Positions 10,876 to 23,293 of a stretch of DNA of 64,000 bases are shown here, in pieces. The stretch covers positions 118,427,768 to 118,491,767 of the forward strand of contig OV884014.1 in the NCBI GenBank assembly GCA_930367205.1, written 5' to 3'. Position 1 is the stretch's first letter. Every line of letters begins with the position of its first letter. Position numbers and translations under genes: made by a program. The DNA is from Acanthosoma haemorrhoidale. Lineage: Eukaryota; Arthropoda; Insecta; Hemiptera; Acanthosomatidae. The notes under the pieces are model-generated. The model was not told where the DNA came from. It ran no database searches and worked only from the letters and a program-made list of their open reading frames with translations.

Positions 10876-12617
10876 GATCATACGATCGTATGATCAAAGT
10901 TACGAGTGAATATACTATTAAATGATGTCGATTATGATAGTTTGCCGCATCATTAGCAAACATTGTATCACATGATACGATTGTATGATTGAAGTTACGA
11001 GTGAATATAACATCAAATGATGTCGATTATGATAGTGTACCGCATCATTGGCACTCATTATATCACGTGATACTATCGTATGATTGAAGTCACGAGTGAA
11101 TATAACATCAAATAATGCTAAATATGATTGTATAGTGTAGCATTGACACTCATTGTATCACGAGATACGATCGTATGATTAAAGTCACGAGTGAATATAA
11201 CATCAAATGATGTTGAATATGATTGTATAATGTATCATTAGCACTCATTGTTTCACGTGATACGATCGTATGATTAAAGTTACAGGTGAATATAACATCA
11301 AATGAGGTCGATTATGATAGTGTACCGCATCATTGGCACTCATTATATCACGTGATACTATCGTATGATTGAAGTCACAAGTGAATATAAAATCAAATGA
11401 TGCTAAATATGATTGTATAGTGTATCATTAGCGATCATTGTTTCACGTGATACGATCGTATGATTAAAGTCACGAGTGAATATAACATCAAATGATGCTA
11501 AATATGATTGTATAGTGTATCATTAGCACTCATTGTTTCACGTGATACGATCGTATGATTAATGTTACGAGTAAATATAACATCAAATGATTTCGAATAT
11601 GATAATGTACCGTATCATTAGCACTCATATTATGACGTGATACGATCGTATGATAAAAGTTACGAGTGAATATAACATCAAATGATGTTGAATATGATTG
11701 TATAATGTATCATTAGCACTCATTGTTTCACGTGATACGATCATAAGATTAAAGTTACGATTAAATATAACATCAAATGATGTCGAATATGATAATGTAC
11801 TGTATCATTAGCACTCATTGTATCACGTGATACGATCGTATGATGAAAGTTACGAGTGAATATAACATCAAATGATGTCGATTATGATAGTGTACCTTAT
11901 CATTGGCACTCATTATATCACGTGATACGATCGTATAATGAAAGTTACGAGTGAATATACTATTAAATAATGTCGATTATGATAGTGTACCGCATCATTG
12001 GCACTCATTCTATCACGTGATACGATCGTATGATTGAAGTCACGAGTGAATATAACATCAAATGATGTCAATTATGATAGTGTTCCGTATCATAAGCACT
12101 CATTGTATCACGTGATACGATCGTATGATGAAAGTTACAATTAAATATACTATTAAATGATGTCGATTATGACAGTGTACCGTACCATTGGCACTCATAG
12201 TATCACGTGATACGATCGTATGATTGAAGTCACAAATGAATATAACATCAAATGATGTCGATTATAATAGTGTACCGCATCATTGGCACTCATTATATCA
12301 CGTGATACGATCGTATGATTAAAGTTACGATTGGAGATACTAATAAATGATGTTGAATATAATAGTGCACCATATCATTAGCACTTATTGTATCATGTGA
12401 TGCGATCGTATGATTAAAGTTACGAGTAAATATAACATCAAATGATGTTGAATATGATTGTTTAATGTATCATTAGCACTCATTGTTTCACGTGATACGA
12501 TCGTATGATTAAAGTTACGAGTGAATATACTATTAAATGATGTCGATTATGATAGTGTACCGCATCATTGGCACTAATTGTATCACGTGATACGATCGTA
12601 TGATCAAAGCTACGAGT
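10876..12617. repeat. Satellite A block A5, 18 monomers plus stub
   Basis: 1742 bp with the same monomer order as A2. Marker differences from A2 include CACAAGTGAATATAAAATC near 11376 (shared with A9 and A10), ATTAATGTTACGAG near 11558, ACGATTAAATATAAC near 11758, CATTCTATCACG near 12008 and CACAAATGAAT near 12231. Together with B5 it forms a 2943-bp composite that recurs at 2753 and 22093. Confidence 0.96.
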
Positions 12618-13818
12618 TAACATAATAGGGCAAGAATTATTGGACCAGCTATGAAATACGCATTTTTGTAAAATTCTACTTTTTGACGATATTTTTCTTG
12701 TTTTGGTATGAGGAAATCATAATTGTTCAAGAGCTAACGTACCAGCTATAAAATACTCTTATATGTAAAAATTAAACTTTTTGATGACATTTTCCTTGTT
12801 TTGGTATCAGGAGAACATAATAAGGCAGGAGCTAACGTACTAGCTGAGAAATACGCATTTTTGTAAAAATTTGAGTTTTCGACGATATTTTCCTTGTTTT
12901 GGTATCAGGAGAACATAATGGGGCAGGAGCTAACGTACTAGCTATGAAATACGCATTTTCGAAAAATTTGAGTTTTTGACGATATTTTCCTTGATTTCGT
13001 ATCAGGAGAACATAAAAGAGCAGGAGCTAACGTTCCAGCTACAAAAAACGCATTTTTGTAAAAATTTGAATTTTAGACGATATTTTCCTTGTTTTGGTAT
13101 CAGGAGAACATAATGGGGCAGGAGCTAACGTATCAGCTATGAAATACGCATTTTTGTAAAAATTTGAGTTTTTGACGATATTTTCCTTGATTTCGTATCA
13201 GGAGAACATAAAAGAGCAGGAGCTAACGTTCCAGCTACAAAAAACGCATTTTTGTAAAAATTCGAATTTTAGACGATATTTTCTTTGTTTTGGTATCAGG
13301 AGAACATAATGGGACAGGAGCTAACGTACCAGCTATGAGATACCTATTTTTTTTAAATTTGACTTTTTGACGATATTTTCCTGGTTTTCGTATCAGGAGA
13401 ACATAATGGGGCAGGAGCTAACGTACTAGCTATGAAATACGCATTTTTGAAAAATTAAACTTTTTGACGATATTTTTCTCTTTTTCGTATCAGGAGAACA
13501 TAATAGGGCAGGAGCTAACGTACCAGCTATGAAATACGCATTTTTGTAAAAATTTGACTTTTGGACGATATTTTCTTTGTTTTGGTATCAGGAGAACATA
13601 ATGGGACAGGAGCTAACGTACTAGCTCTAAATACGCATTTTTGTGAAAGTTCGACTTTTTGACGTCATTTTTCTTGTTTTGGTATCAGGAGAACATAATG
13701 GGGCAGGTGCTAACGTACAAGCTATGAAATACGCATTTTTGTAAAAATTCAACTTTTTTAAAATGTTTTCTTTGTTTTGGTATCAGGAGAACATAAAGGG
13801 GCAAGAGCTAACGTACAA
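12618..13818. repeat. Satellite B block B6, first unit of the 1423-bp series
   Basis: Full 1201-bp order. With A6 it makes the first 1423-bp composite. It corresponds by position to B3 in the previous super-unit but keeps monomers 8-10, so B3 is the derived, deleted copy. Confidence 0.96.
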
Positions 13819-14040
13819 GATCATACGATCGTATGATCAAAGTTACGAGTGAATATACTATTAAATGATGTCGATTATGATAGTTTGCCGCATCATTAGC
13901 AAACATTGTATCACATGATACGATTGTATGATTGAAGTTACGAGTGAATATAACATCAAATGATGTCGATTATGATAGTGTACCGCATCATTGGCACTCA
14001 TTATATCACGTGATACTATCGTATGATCAAAGCTACGAGT
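13819..14040. repeat. Satellite A block A6, short form (2 monomers)
   Basis: 222 bp. The opening monomers and the GATCAAAGCTACGAGT end match A3, A7 and A8, apart from GTCGATTATG here versus GTCAATTATG in A3 (near 6656). Confidence 0.95.
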
Positions 14041-15241
14041 TAACATAATAGGGCAAGAATTATTGGACCAGCTATGAAATACGCATTTTTGTAAAATTCT
14101 ACTTTTTGACGATATTTTTCTTGTTTTGGTATGAGGAAATCATAATTGTTCAAGAGCTAACGTACCAGCTATAAAATACTCTTATATGTAAAAATTAAAC
14201 TTTTTGATGACATTTTCCTTGTTTTGGTATCAGGAGAACATAATAAGGCAGGAGCTAACGTACTAGCTGAGAAATACGCATTTTTGTAAAAATTTGAGTT
14301 TTAGACGATATTTTCCTTGTTTTGGTATCAGGAGAACATAATGGGGCAGGAGCTAACGTACTAGCTATGAAATACGCATTTTCGAAAAATTTGAGTTTTT
14401 GACGATATTTTCCTTGATTTCGTATCAGGAGAACATAAAAGAGCAGGAGCTAACGTTCCAGCTACAAAAAACGCATTTTTGTAAAAATTTGAATTTTAGA
14501 CGATATTTTCCTTGTTTTGGTATCAGGAGAACATAATGGGGCAGGAGCTAACGTATCAGCTATGAAATACGCATTTTTGTAAAAATTTGAGTTTTTGACG
14601 ATATTTTCCTTGATTTCGTATCAGGAGAACATAAAAGAGCAGGAGCTAACGTTCCAGCTACAAAAAACGCATTTTTGTAAAAATTCGAATTTTAGACGAT
14701 ATTTTCTTTGTTTTGGTATCAGGAGAACATAATGGGACAGGAGCTAACGTACCAGCTATGAGATACCTATTTTTTTTAAATTTGACTTTTTGACGATATT
14801 TTCCTGGTTTTCGTATCAGGAGAACATAATGGGGCAGGAGCTAACGTACTAGCTATGAAATACGCATTTTTGAAAAATTAAACTTTTTGACGATATTTTT
14901 CTCTTTTTCGTATCAGGAGAACATAATAGGGCAGGAGCTAACGTACCAGCTATGAAATACGCATTTTTGTAAAAATTTGACTTTTGGACGATATTTTCTT
15001 TGTTTTGGTATCAGGAGAACATAATGGGACAGGAGCTAACGTACTAGCTCTAAATACGCATTTTTGTGAAAGTTCGACTTTTTGACGTCATTTTTCTTGT
15101 TTTGGTATCAGGAGAACATAATGGGGCAGGTGCTAACGTACAAGCTATGAAATACGCATTTTTGTAAAAATTCAACTTTTTTAAAATGTTTTCTTTGTTT
15201 TGGTATCAGGAGAACATAAAGGGGCAAGAGCTAACTTACAA
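14041..15241. repeat. Satellite B block B7, 1201 bp
   Basis: Full order, second unit of the 1423-bp series. It has two private bases: A at 14303 in monomer 3 and T at 15236 in the terminal partial monomer, where every other B end reads CTAACGTACAAG. Confidence 0.96.
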
Positions 15242-15463
15242 GATCATACGATCGTATGATCAAAGTTACGAGTGAATATACTATTAAATGATGTCGATTA
15301 TGATAGTTTGCCGCATCATTAGCAAACATTGTATCACATGATACGATTGTATGATTGAAGTTACGAGTGAATATAACATCAAATGATGTCGATTATGATA
15401 GTGTACCGCATCATTGGCACTCATTATATCACGTGATACTATCGTATGATCAAAGCTACGAGT
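15242..15463. repeat. Satellite A block A7, short form (2 monomers)
   Basis: 222 bp, read as identical to A6 base for base. Starts with the 20-bp palindrome at 15242-15261. Confidence 0.95.
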
Positions 15464-16664
15464 TAACATAATAGGGCAAGAATTATTGGACCAGCTATGA
15501 AATACGCATTTTTGTAAAATTCTACTTTTTGACGATATTTTTCTTGTTTTGGTATGAGGAAATCATAATTGTTCAAGAGCTAACGTACCAGCTATAAAAT
15601 ACTCTTATATGTAAAAATTAAACTTTTTGATGACATTTTCCTTGTTTTGGTATCAGGAGAACATAATAAGGCAGGAGCTAACGTACTAGCTGAGAAATAC
15701 GCATTTTTGTAAAAATTTGAGTTTTCGACGATATTTTCCTTGTTTTGGTATCAGGAGAACATAATGGGGCAGGAGCTAACGTACTAGCTATGAAATACGC
15801 ATTTTCGAAAAATTTGAGTTTTTGACGATATTTTCCTTGATTTCGTATCAGGAGAACATAAAAGAGCAGGAGCTAACGTTCCAGCTACAAAAAACGCATT
15901 TTTGTAAAAATTTGAATTTTAGACGATATTTTCCTTGTTTTGGTATCAGGAGAACATAATGGGGCAGGAGCTAACGTATCAGCTATGAAATACGCATTTT
16001 TGTAAAAATTTGAGTTTTTGACGATATTTTCCTTGATTTCGTATCAGGAGAACATAAAAGAGCAGGAGCTAACGTTCCAGCTACAAAAAACGCATTTTTG
16101 TAAAAATTCGAATTTTAGACGATATTTTCTTTGTTTTGGTATCAGGAGAACATAATGGGACAGGAGCTAACGTACCAGCTATGAGATACCTATTTTTTTT
16201 AAATTTGACTTTTTGACGATATTTTCCTGGTTTTCGTATCAGGAGAACATAATGGGGCAGGAGCTAACGTACTAGCTATGAAATACGCATTTTTGAAAAA
16301 TTAAACTTTTTGACGATATTTTTCTCTTTTTCGTATCAGGAGAACATAATAGGGCAGGAGCTAACGTACCAGCTATGAAATACGCATTTTTGTAAAAATT
16401 TGACTTTTGGACGATATTTTCTTTGTTTTGGTATCAGGAGAACATAATGGGACAGGAGCTAACGTACTAGCTCTAAATACGCATTTTTGTGAAAGTTCGA
16501 CTTTTTGACGTCATTTTTCTTGTTTTGGTATCAGGAGAACATAATGGGGCAGGTGCTAACGTACAAGCTATGAAATACGCATTTTTGTAAAAATTCAACT
16601 TTTTTAAAATGTTTTCTATGTTTTGGTATCAGGAGAACATAAAGGGGCAAGAGCTAACGTACAA
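15464..16664. repeat. Satellite B block B8, 1201 bp
   Basis: Full order, third unit of the 1423-bp series. Private A at 16618 in monomer 12 (TTTTCTATGTTTTGG). Confidence 0.96.
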
Positions 16665-16886
16665 GATCATACGATCGTATGATCAAAGTTACGAGTGAAT
16701 ATACTATTAAATGATGTCGATTATGATAGTTTGCCGCATCATTAGCAAACATTGTATCACATGATACGATTGTATGATTGAAGTTACGAGTGAATATAAC
16801 ATCAAATGATGTCGATTATGATAGTGTACCGCATCATTGGCACTCATTATATCACGTGATACTATCGTATGATCAAAGCTACGAGT
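16665..16886. repeat. Satellite A block A8, short form (2 monomers)
   Basis: 222 bp, same as A6 and A7. Last of the three adjacent short blocks; the next A block (A9) is long again. Confidence 0.95.
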
Positions 16887-18087
16887 TAACATAATAGGGC
16901 AAGAATTATTGGACCAGCTATGAAATACGCATTTTTGTAAAATTCTACTTTTTGACGATATTTTTCTTGTTTTGGTATGAGGAAATCATAATTGTTCAAG
17001 AGCTAACGTACCAGCTATAAAATACTCTTATATGTAAAAATTAAACTTTTTGATGACATTTTCCTTGTTTTGGTATCAGGAGAACATAATAAGGCAGGAG
17101 CTAACGTACTAGCTGAGAAATACGCATTTTTGTAAAAATTTGAGTTTTCGACGATATTTTCCTTGTTTTGGTATCAGGAGAACATAATGGGGCAGGAGCT
17201 AACGTACTAGCTATGAAATACGCATTTTCGAAAAATTTGAGTTTTTGACGATATTTTCCTTGATTTCGTATCAGGAGAACATAAAAGAGCAGGAGCTAAC
17301 GTTCCAGCTACAAAAAACGCATTTTTGTAAAAATTTGAATTTTAGACGATATTTTCCTTGTTTTGGTATCAGGAGAACATAATGGGGCAGGAGCTAACGT
17401 ACCAGCTATGAAATACGCATTTTTGTAAAAATTTGAGTTTTTGACGATATTTTCCTTGATTTCGTATCAGGAGAACATAAAAGAGCAGGAGCTAACGTTC
17501 CAGCTACAAAAAACGCATTTTTGTAAAAATTCGAATTTTAGACGATATTTTCTTTGTTTTGGTATCAGGAGAACATAATGGGACAGGAGCTAACGTACCA
17601 GCTATGAGATACCTATTTTTTTTAAATTTGACTTTTTGACGATATTTTCCTGGTTTTCGTATCAGGAGAACATAATGGGGCAGGAGCTAACGTACTAGCT
17701 ATGAAATACGCATTTTTGAAAAATTAAACTTTTTGACGATATTTTTCTCTTTTTCGTATCAGGAGAACATAATAGGGCAGGAGCTAACGTACCAGCTATG
17801 AAATACGCATTTTTGTAAAAATTTGACTTTTGGACGATATTTTCTTTGTTTTGGTATCAGGAGAACATAATGGGACAGGAGCTAACGTACTAGCTCTAAA
17901 TACGCATTTTTGTGAAAGTTCGACTTTTTGACGTCATTTTTCTTGTTTTGGTATCAGGAGAACATAATGGGGCAGGTGCTAACGTACAAGCTATGAAATA
18001 CGCATTTTTGTAAAAATTCAACTTTTTTAAAATGTTTTCTTTGTTTTGGTATCAGGAGAACATAAAGGGGCAAGAGCTAACGTACAA
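16887..18087. repeat. Satellite B block B9, 1201 bp
   Basis: Full order. Private C at 17402 in monomer 6 (ACGTACCAGC, where others have ACGTATCAGC). It ends the run of four consecutive 1201-bp blocks separated by 222-bp A spacers. Confidence 0.96.
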
Positions 18088-19733
18088 GATCATACGATCG
18101 TATGATCAAAGTTACGAGTGAATATACTATTAAATGATGTCGATTATGATAGTTTGCCGCATCATTAGCAAACATTGTATCACATGATACGATTGTATGA
18201 TTGAAGTTACGAGTGAATATAACATCAAATGATGTCGATTATGATAGTGTACCGCATCATTGGCACTCATTATATCACGTGATACTATCGTATGATTGAA
18301 GTCACAAGTGAATATAAAATCAAATGATGCTAAATATGATTGTATAATGTATCATTAGCACTCATTGTTTCACGTGATACGATCGTATGATTAAAGTTAC
18401 AGGTGAATATAACATCAAATGAGGTCGATTATGATAGTGTACCGCATCATTGGCACTCATTATATCACGTGATACTATCGTATGATTGAAGTCACAAGTG
18501 AATATAAAATCAAATGATGCTAAATATGATTGTATAGTGTATCATTAGCGATCATTGTTTCACGTGATACGATCGTATGATTAAAGTCACGAGTGAATAT
18601 AACATCAAATGATGCTAAATATGATTGTATAGTGTATCATTAGCACTCATTGTTTCACGTGATACGATCGTATGATTAAAGTTACGAGTAAATATAACAT
18701 CAAATGATTTCGAATATGATAATGTACCGTATCATTAGCACTCATATTATGACGTGATACGATCGTATGATAAAAGTTACGAGTGAATATAACATCAAAT
18801 GATGTTGAATATGATTGTATAATGTATCATTAGCACTCATTGTTTCACGTGATACGATCATAAGATTAAAGTTACGAGTAAATATAACATCAAATGATGT
18901 CGAATATGATAATTTACTGTATCATTAGCACTCATTGTATCACGTGATACGATCGTATGATGAAAGTTACGAGTGAATATAACATCAAATGATGTCGATT
19001 ATGATAGTGTACCTTATCATTGGCACTCATTATATCACGTGATACGATCGTATAATGAAAGTTACGAGTGAATATACTATTAAATAATGTCGATTATGAT
19101 AGTGTACCGCATCATTGGCACTTATATATCACGTGATACGATCGTATGATTGAAGTCACGAGTGAATATAACATCAAATGATGTCAATTATGATAGTGTT
19201 CCGTATCATAAGCACTCATTGTATCACGTGATACGATCGTATGATGAAAGTTACAAGTAAATATACTATTAAATGATGTCGATTATGACAGTGTACCGTA
19301 CCATTGGCACTCATAGTATCACGTGATACGATCGTATGATTGAAGTCACGAATGAATATAACATCAAATGATGTCGATTATAATAGTGTACCGCATCATT
19401 GGCACTCATTATATCACGTGATACGATCGTATGATTAAAGTTACGATTGGAGATACTAATAAATGATGTTGAATATAATAGTGCACCATATCATTAGCAC
19501 TTATTGTATCATGTGATGCGATCGTATGATTAAAGTTACGAGTAAATATAACATCAAATGATGTTGAATATGATTGTTTAATGTATCATTAGCACTCATT
19601 GTTTCACGTGATACGATCGTATGATTAAAGTTACGAGTGAATATACTATTAAATGATGTCGATTATGATAGTGTACCGCATCATTGGCACTAATTGTATC
19701 ACGTGATACGATCGTATGATCAAAGCTACGAGT
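18088..19733. repeat. Satellite A block A9, 17 monomers, 1-bp deletion
   Basis: 1646 bp = 17 x 95 + 32 minus one base, the base lost in GGCACTTATATATCACG near 19121 (others GGCACTCATTATATCACG). Other markers shared only with A10 are GATAATTTACTG near 18908 and a monomer near 18310-18390 that joins AAATCAAATGATGCTAAATATG to TTGTATAATGTATC, a hybrid of two neighbouring variants. That hybrid accounts for the missing 18th monomer. Confidence 0.95.
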
Positions 19734-20446
19734 TAACATAATAGGGCAAGAATTATTGGACCAGCTATGAAATACGCATTTTTGTAAAATTCTACTTTTT
19801 GACGATATTTTTCTTGTTTTGGTATGAGGAAATCATAATTGTTCAAGAGCTAACGTACCAGCTATAAAATACTCTTATATGTAAAAATTAAACTTTTTGA
19901 TGACATTTTCCTTGTTTTGGTATCAGGAGAACATAATAAGGCAGGAGCTAACGTACTAGCTGAGAAATACGCATTTTTGTAAAAATTTAAGTTTTCGACG
20001 ATATTTTCCTTGTTTTGGTATCAGGAGAACATAATGGGGCAGGAGCTAACGTACTAGCTATGAAATACGCATTTTCGAAAAATTTGAGTTTTTGACGATA
20101 TTTTCCTTGATTTCGTATCAGGAGAACATAATAGGGCAGGAGCTAACGTACCAGCTATGAAATACGCATTTTTGTAAAAATTTGACTTTTGGACGATATT
20201 TTCTTTGTTTTGGTATCAGGAGAACATAATGGGACAGGAGCTAACGTACTAGCTCTAAATACGCATTTTTGTGAAAGTTCGACTTTTTGACGTCATTTTT
20301 CTTGTTTTGGTATCAGGAGAACATAATGGGGCAGGTGCTAACGTACAAGCTATGAAATACGCATTTTTGTAAAAATTCAACTTTTTTAAAATGTTTTCTT
20401 TGTTTTGGTATCAGGAGAACATAAAGGGGCAAGAGCTAACGTACAA
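19734..20446. repeat. Satellite B block B10, five monomers lost
   Basis: 713 bp, exactly 488 bp (five monomers) shorter than B2. Monomer 4 (CATTTTCGAAAAATTTGAG, ending CCTTGATTTC) is followed directly by GTATCAGGAGAACATAATAGGGC of monomer 10, so monomers 5-9 are gone. Monomer 3 reads AAAATTTAAGTTTTCG (near 19981), a base shared with B11. Confidence 0.95.
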
Positions 20447-22092
20447 GATCATACGATCGTATGATCAAAGTTACGAGTGAATATACTATTAAATGATGTC
20501 GATTATGATAGTTTGCCGCATCATTAGCAAACATTGTATCACATGATACGATTGTATGATTGAAGTTACGAGTGAATATAACATCAAATGATGTCGATTA
20601 TGATAGTGTACCGCATCATTGGCACTCATTATATCACGTGATACTATCGTATGATTGAAGTCACAAGTGAATATAAAATCAAATGATGCTAAATATGATT
20701 GTATAATGTATCATTAGCACTCATTGTTTCACGTGATACGATCGTATGATTAAAGTTACAGGTGAATATAACATCAAATGAGGTCGATTATGATAGTGTA
20801 CCGCATCATTGGCACTCATTATATCACGTGATACTATCGTATGATTGAAGTCACAAGTGAATATAAAATCAAATGATGCTAAATATGATTGTATAGTGTA
20901 TCATTAGCGATCATTGTTTCACGTGATACGATCGTATGATTAAAGTCACGAGTGAATATAACATCAAATGATGCTAAATATGATTGTATAGTGTATCATT
21001 AGCACTCATTGTTTCACGTGATACGATCGTATGATTAAAGTTACGAGTAAATATAACATCAAATGATTTCGAATATGATAATGTACCGTATCATTAGCAC
21101 TCATATTATGACGTGATACGATCGTATGATAAAAGTTACGAGTGAATATAACATCAAATGATGTTGAATATGATTGTATAATGTATCATTAGCACTCATT
21201 GTTTCACGTGATACGATCATAAGATTAAAGTTACGAGTAAATATAACATCAAATGATGTCGAATATGATAATTTACTGTATCATTAGCACTCATTGTATC
21301 ACGTGATACGATCGTATGATGAAAGTTACGAGTGAATATAACATCAAATGATGTCGATTATGATAGTGTACCTTATCATTGGCACTCATTATATCACGTG
21401 ATACGATCGTATAATGAAAGTTACGAGTGAATATACTATTAAATAATGTCGATTATGATAGTGTACCGCATCATTGGCACTTATATATCACGTGATACGA
21501 TCGTATGATTGAAGTCACGAGTGAATATAACATCAAATGATGTCAATTATGATAGTGTTCCGTATCATAAGCACTCATTGTATCACGTGATACGATCGTA
21601 TGATGAAAGTTACAAGTAAATATACTATTAAATGATGTCGATTATGACAGTGTACCGTACCATTGGCACTCATAGTATCACGTGATACGATCGTATGATT
21701 GAAGTCACGAATGAATATAACATCAAATGATGTCGATTATAATAGTGTACCGCATCATTGGCACTCATTATATCACGTGATACGATCGTATGATTAAAGT
21801 TACGATTGGAGATACTAATAAATGATGTTGAATATAATAGTGCACCATATCATTAGCACTTATTGTATCATGTGATGCGATCGTATGATTAAAGTTACGA
21901 GTAAATATAACATCAAATGATGTTGAATATGATTGTATAATGTATCATTAGCACTCATTGTTTCACGTGATACGATCGTATGATTAAAGTTACGAGTGAA
22001 TATACTATTAAATGATGTCGATTATGATAGTGTACCGCATCATTGGCACTAATTGTATCACGTGATACGATCGTATGATCAAAGCTACGAGT
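20447..22092. repeat. Satellite A block A10, near-identical to A9
   Basis: 1646 bp. It carries all the A9 private markers at a constant offset of 2359 bp. The only difference I noticed is GATTGTATAATG near 21934 where A9 has GATTGTTTAATG near 19574. A recent duplication or conversion of A9. Confidence 0.95.
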
Positions 22093-23293
22093 TAACATAA
22101 TAGGGCAAGAATTATTGGACCAGCTATGAAATACGCATTTTTGTAAAATTCTACTTTTTGACGATATTTTTCTTGTTTTGGTATGAGGAAATCATAATTG
22201 TTCAAGAGCTAACGTACCAGCTATAAAATACTCTTATATGTAAAAATTAAACTTTTTGATGACATTTTCCTTGTTTTGGTATCAGGAGAACATAATAAGG
22301 CAGGAGCTAACGTACTAGCTGAGAAATACGCATTTTTGTAAAAATTTAAGTTTTCGACGATATTTTCCTTGTTTTGGTATCAGGAGAACATAATGGGGCA
22401 GGAGCTAACGTACTAGCTATGAAATACGCATTTTCGAAAAATTTGAGTTTTTGACGATATTTTCCTTGATTTCGTATCAGGAGAACATAAAAGAGCAGGA
22501 GCTAACGTTCCAGCTACAAAAAACGCATTTTTGTAAAAATTTGAATTTTAGACGATATTTTCCTTGTTTTGGTATCAGGAGAACATAATGGGGCAGGAGC
22601 TAACGTATCAGCTATGAAATACGCATTTTTGTAAAAATTTGAGTTTTTGACGATATTTTCCTTGATTTCGTATCAGGAGAACATAAAAGAGCAGGAGCTA
22701 ACGTTCCAGCTACAAAAAACGCATTTTTGTAAAAATTCGAATTTTAGACGATATTTTCTTTGTTTTGGTATCAGGAGAACATAATGGGACAGGAGCTAAC
22801 GTACCAGCTATGAGATACCTATTTTTTTTAAATTTGACTTTTTGACGATATTTTCCTGGTTTTCGTATCAGGAGAACATAATGGGGCAGGAGCTAACGTA
22901 CTAGCTATGAAATACGCATTTTTGAAAAATTAAACTTTTTGACGATATTTTTCTCTTTTTCGTATCAGGAGAACATAATAGGGCAGGAGCTAACGTACCA
23001 GCTATGAAATACGCATTTTTGTAAAAATTTGACTTTTGGACGATATTTTCTTTGTTTTGGTATCAGGAGAACATAATGGGACAGGAGCTAACGTACTAGC
23101 TCTAAATACGCATTTTTGTGAAAGTTCGACTTTTTGACGTCATTTTTCTTGTTTTGGTATCAGGAGAACATAATGGGGCAGGTGCTAACGTACAAGCTAT
23201 GAAATACGCATTTTTGTAAAAATTCAACTTTTTTAAAATGTTTTCTTTGTTTTGGTATCAGGAGAACATAAAGGGGCAAGAGCTAACGTACAA
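22093..23293. repeat. Satellite B block B11, 1201 bp
   Basis: Full 12-monomer order. Monomer 3 has AAAATTTAAGTTTTCG as in B10. B10 and B11 therefore descend from one copy, and the five-monomer loss in B10 came after the duplication that made A9 and A10. Confidence 0.96.

Larger units (their letters stand above)
12618..16886. repeat. 1423-bp composite higher-order repeat, 3 tandem copies
   Basis: Copies at 12618-14040, 14041-15463 and 15464-16886, each a 1201-bp B block plus a 222-bp A block, followed by B9 at 16887. Spacing is exactly 1423 bp. I found only isolated single-base differences: 14303 (TTTTAGACG against TTTTCGACG), 15236 (CTAACTTAC against CTAACGTAC), 16618 (TTTCTATG against TTTCTTTG), and in B9 17402 (CGTACCAGC against CGTATCAGC). 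This marks a very recent local amplification. Part of it could be an assembly artefact, so copy number needs long-read support. Confidence 0.95.
9675..19733. repeat. 6.9-kb super-unit, copy 2 with expanded 1423-bp series
   Basis: B5-A5-B6-A6-B7-A7-B8-A8-B9-A9. Equivalent to copy 1 with the short composite present three times instead of once, and an undeleted B6 in the position of B3. The final A block (A9) has 17 monomers like A4 but by a different route, because the two differ in which monomers were lost. Confidence 0.88.
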
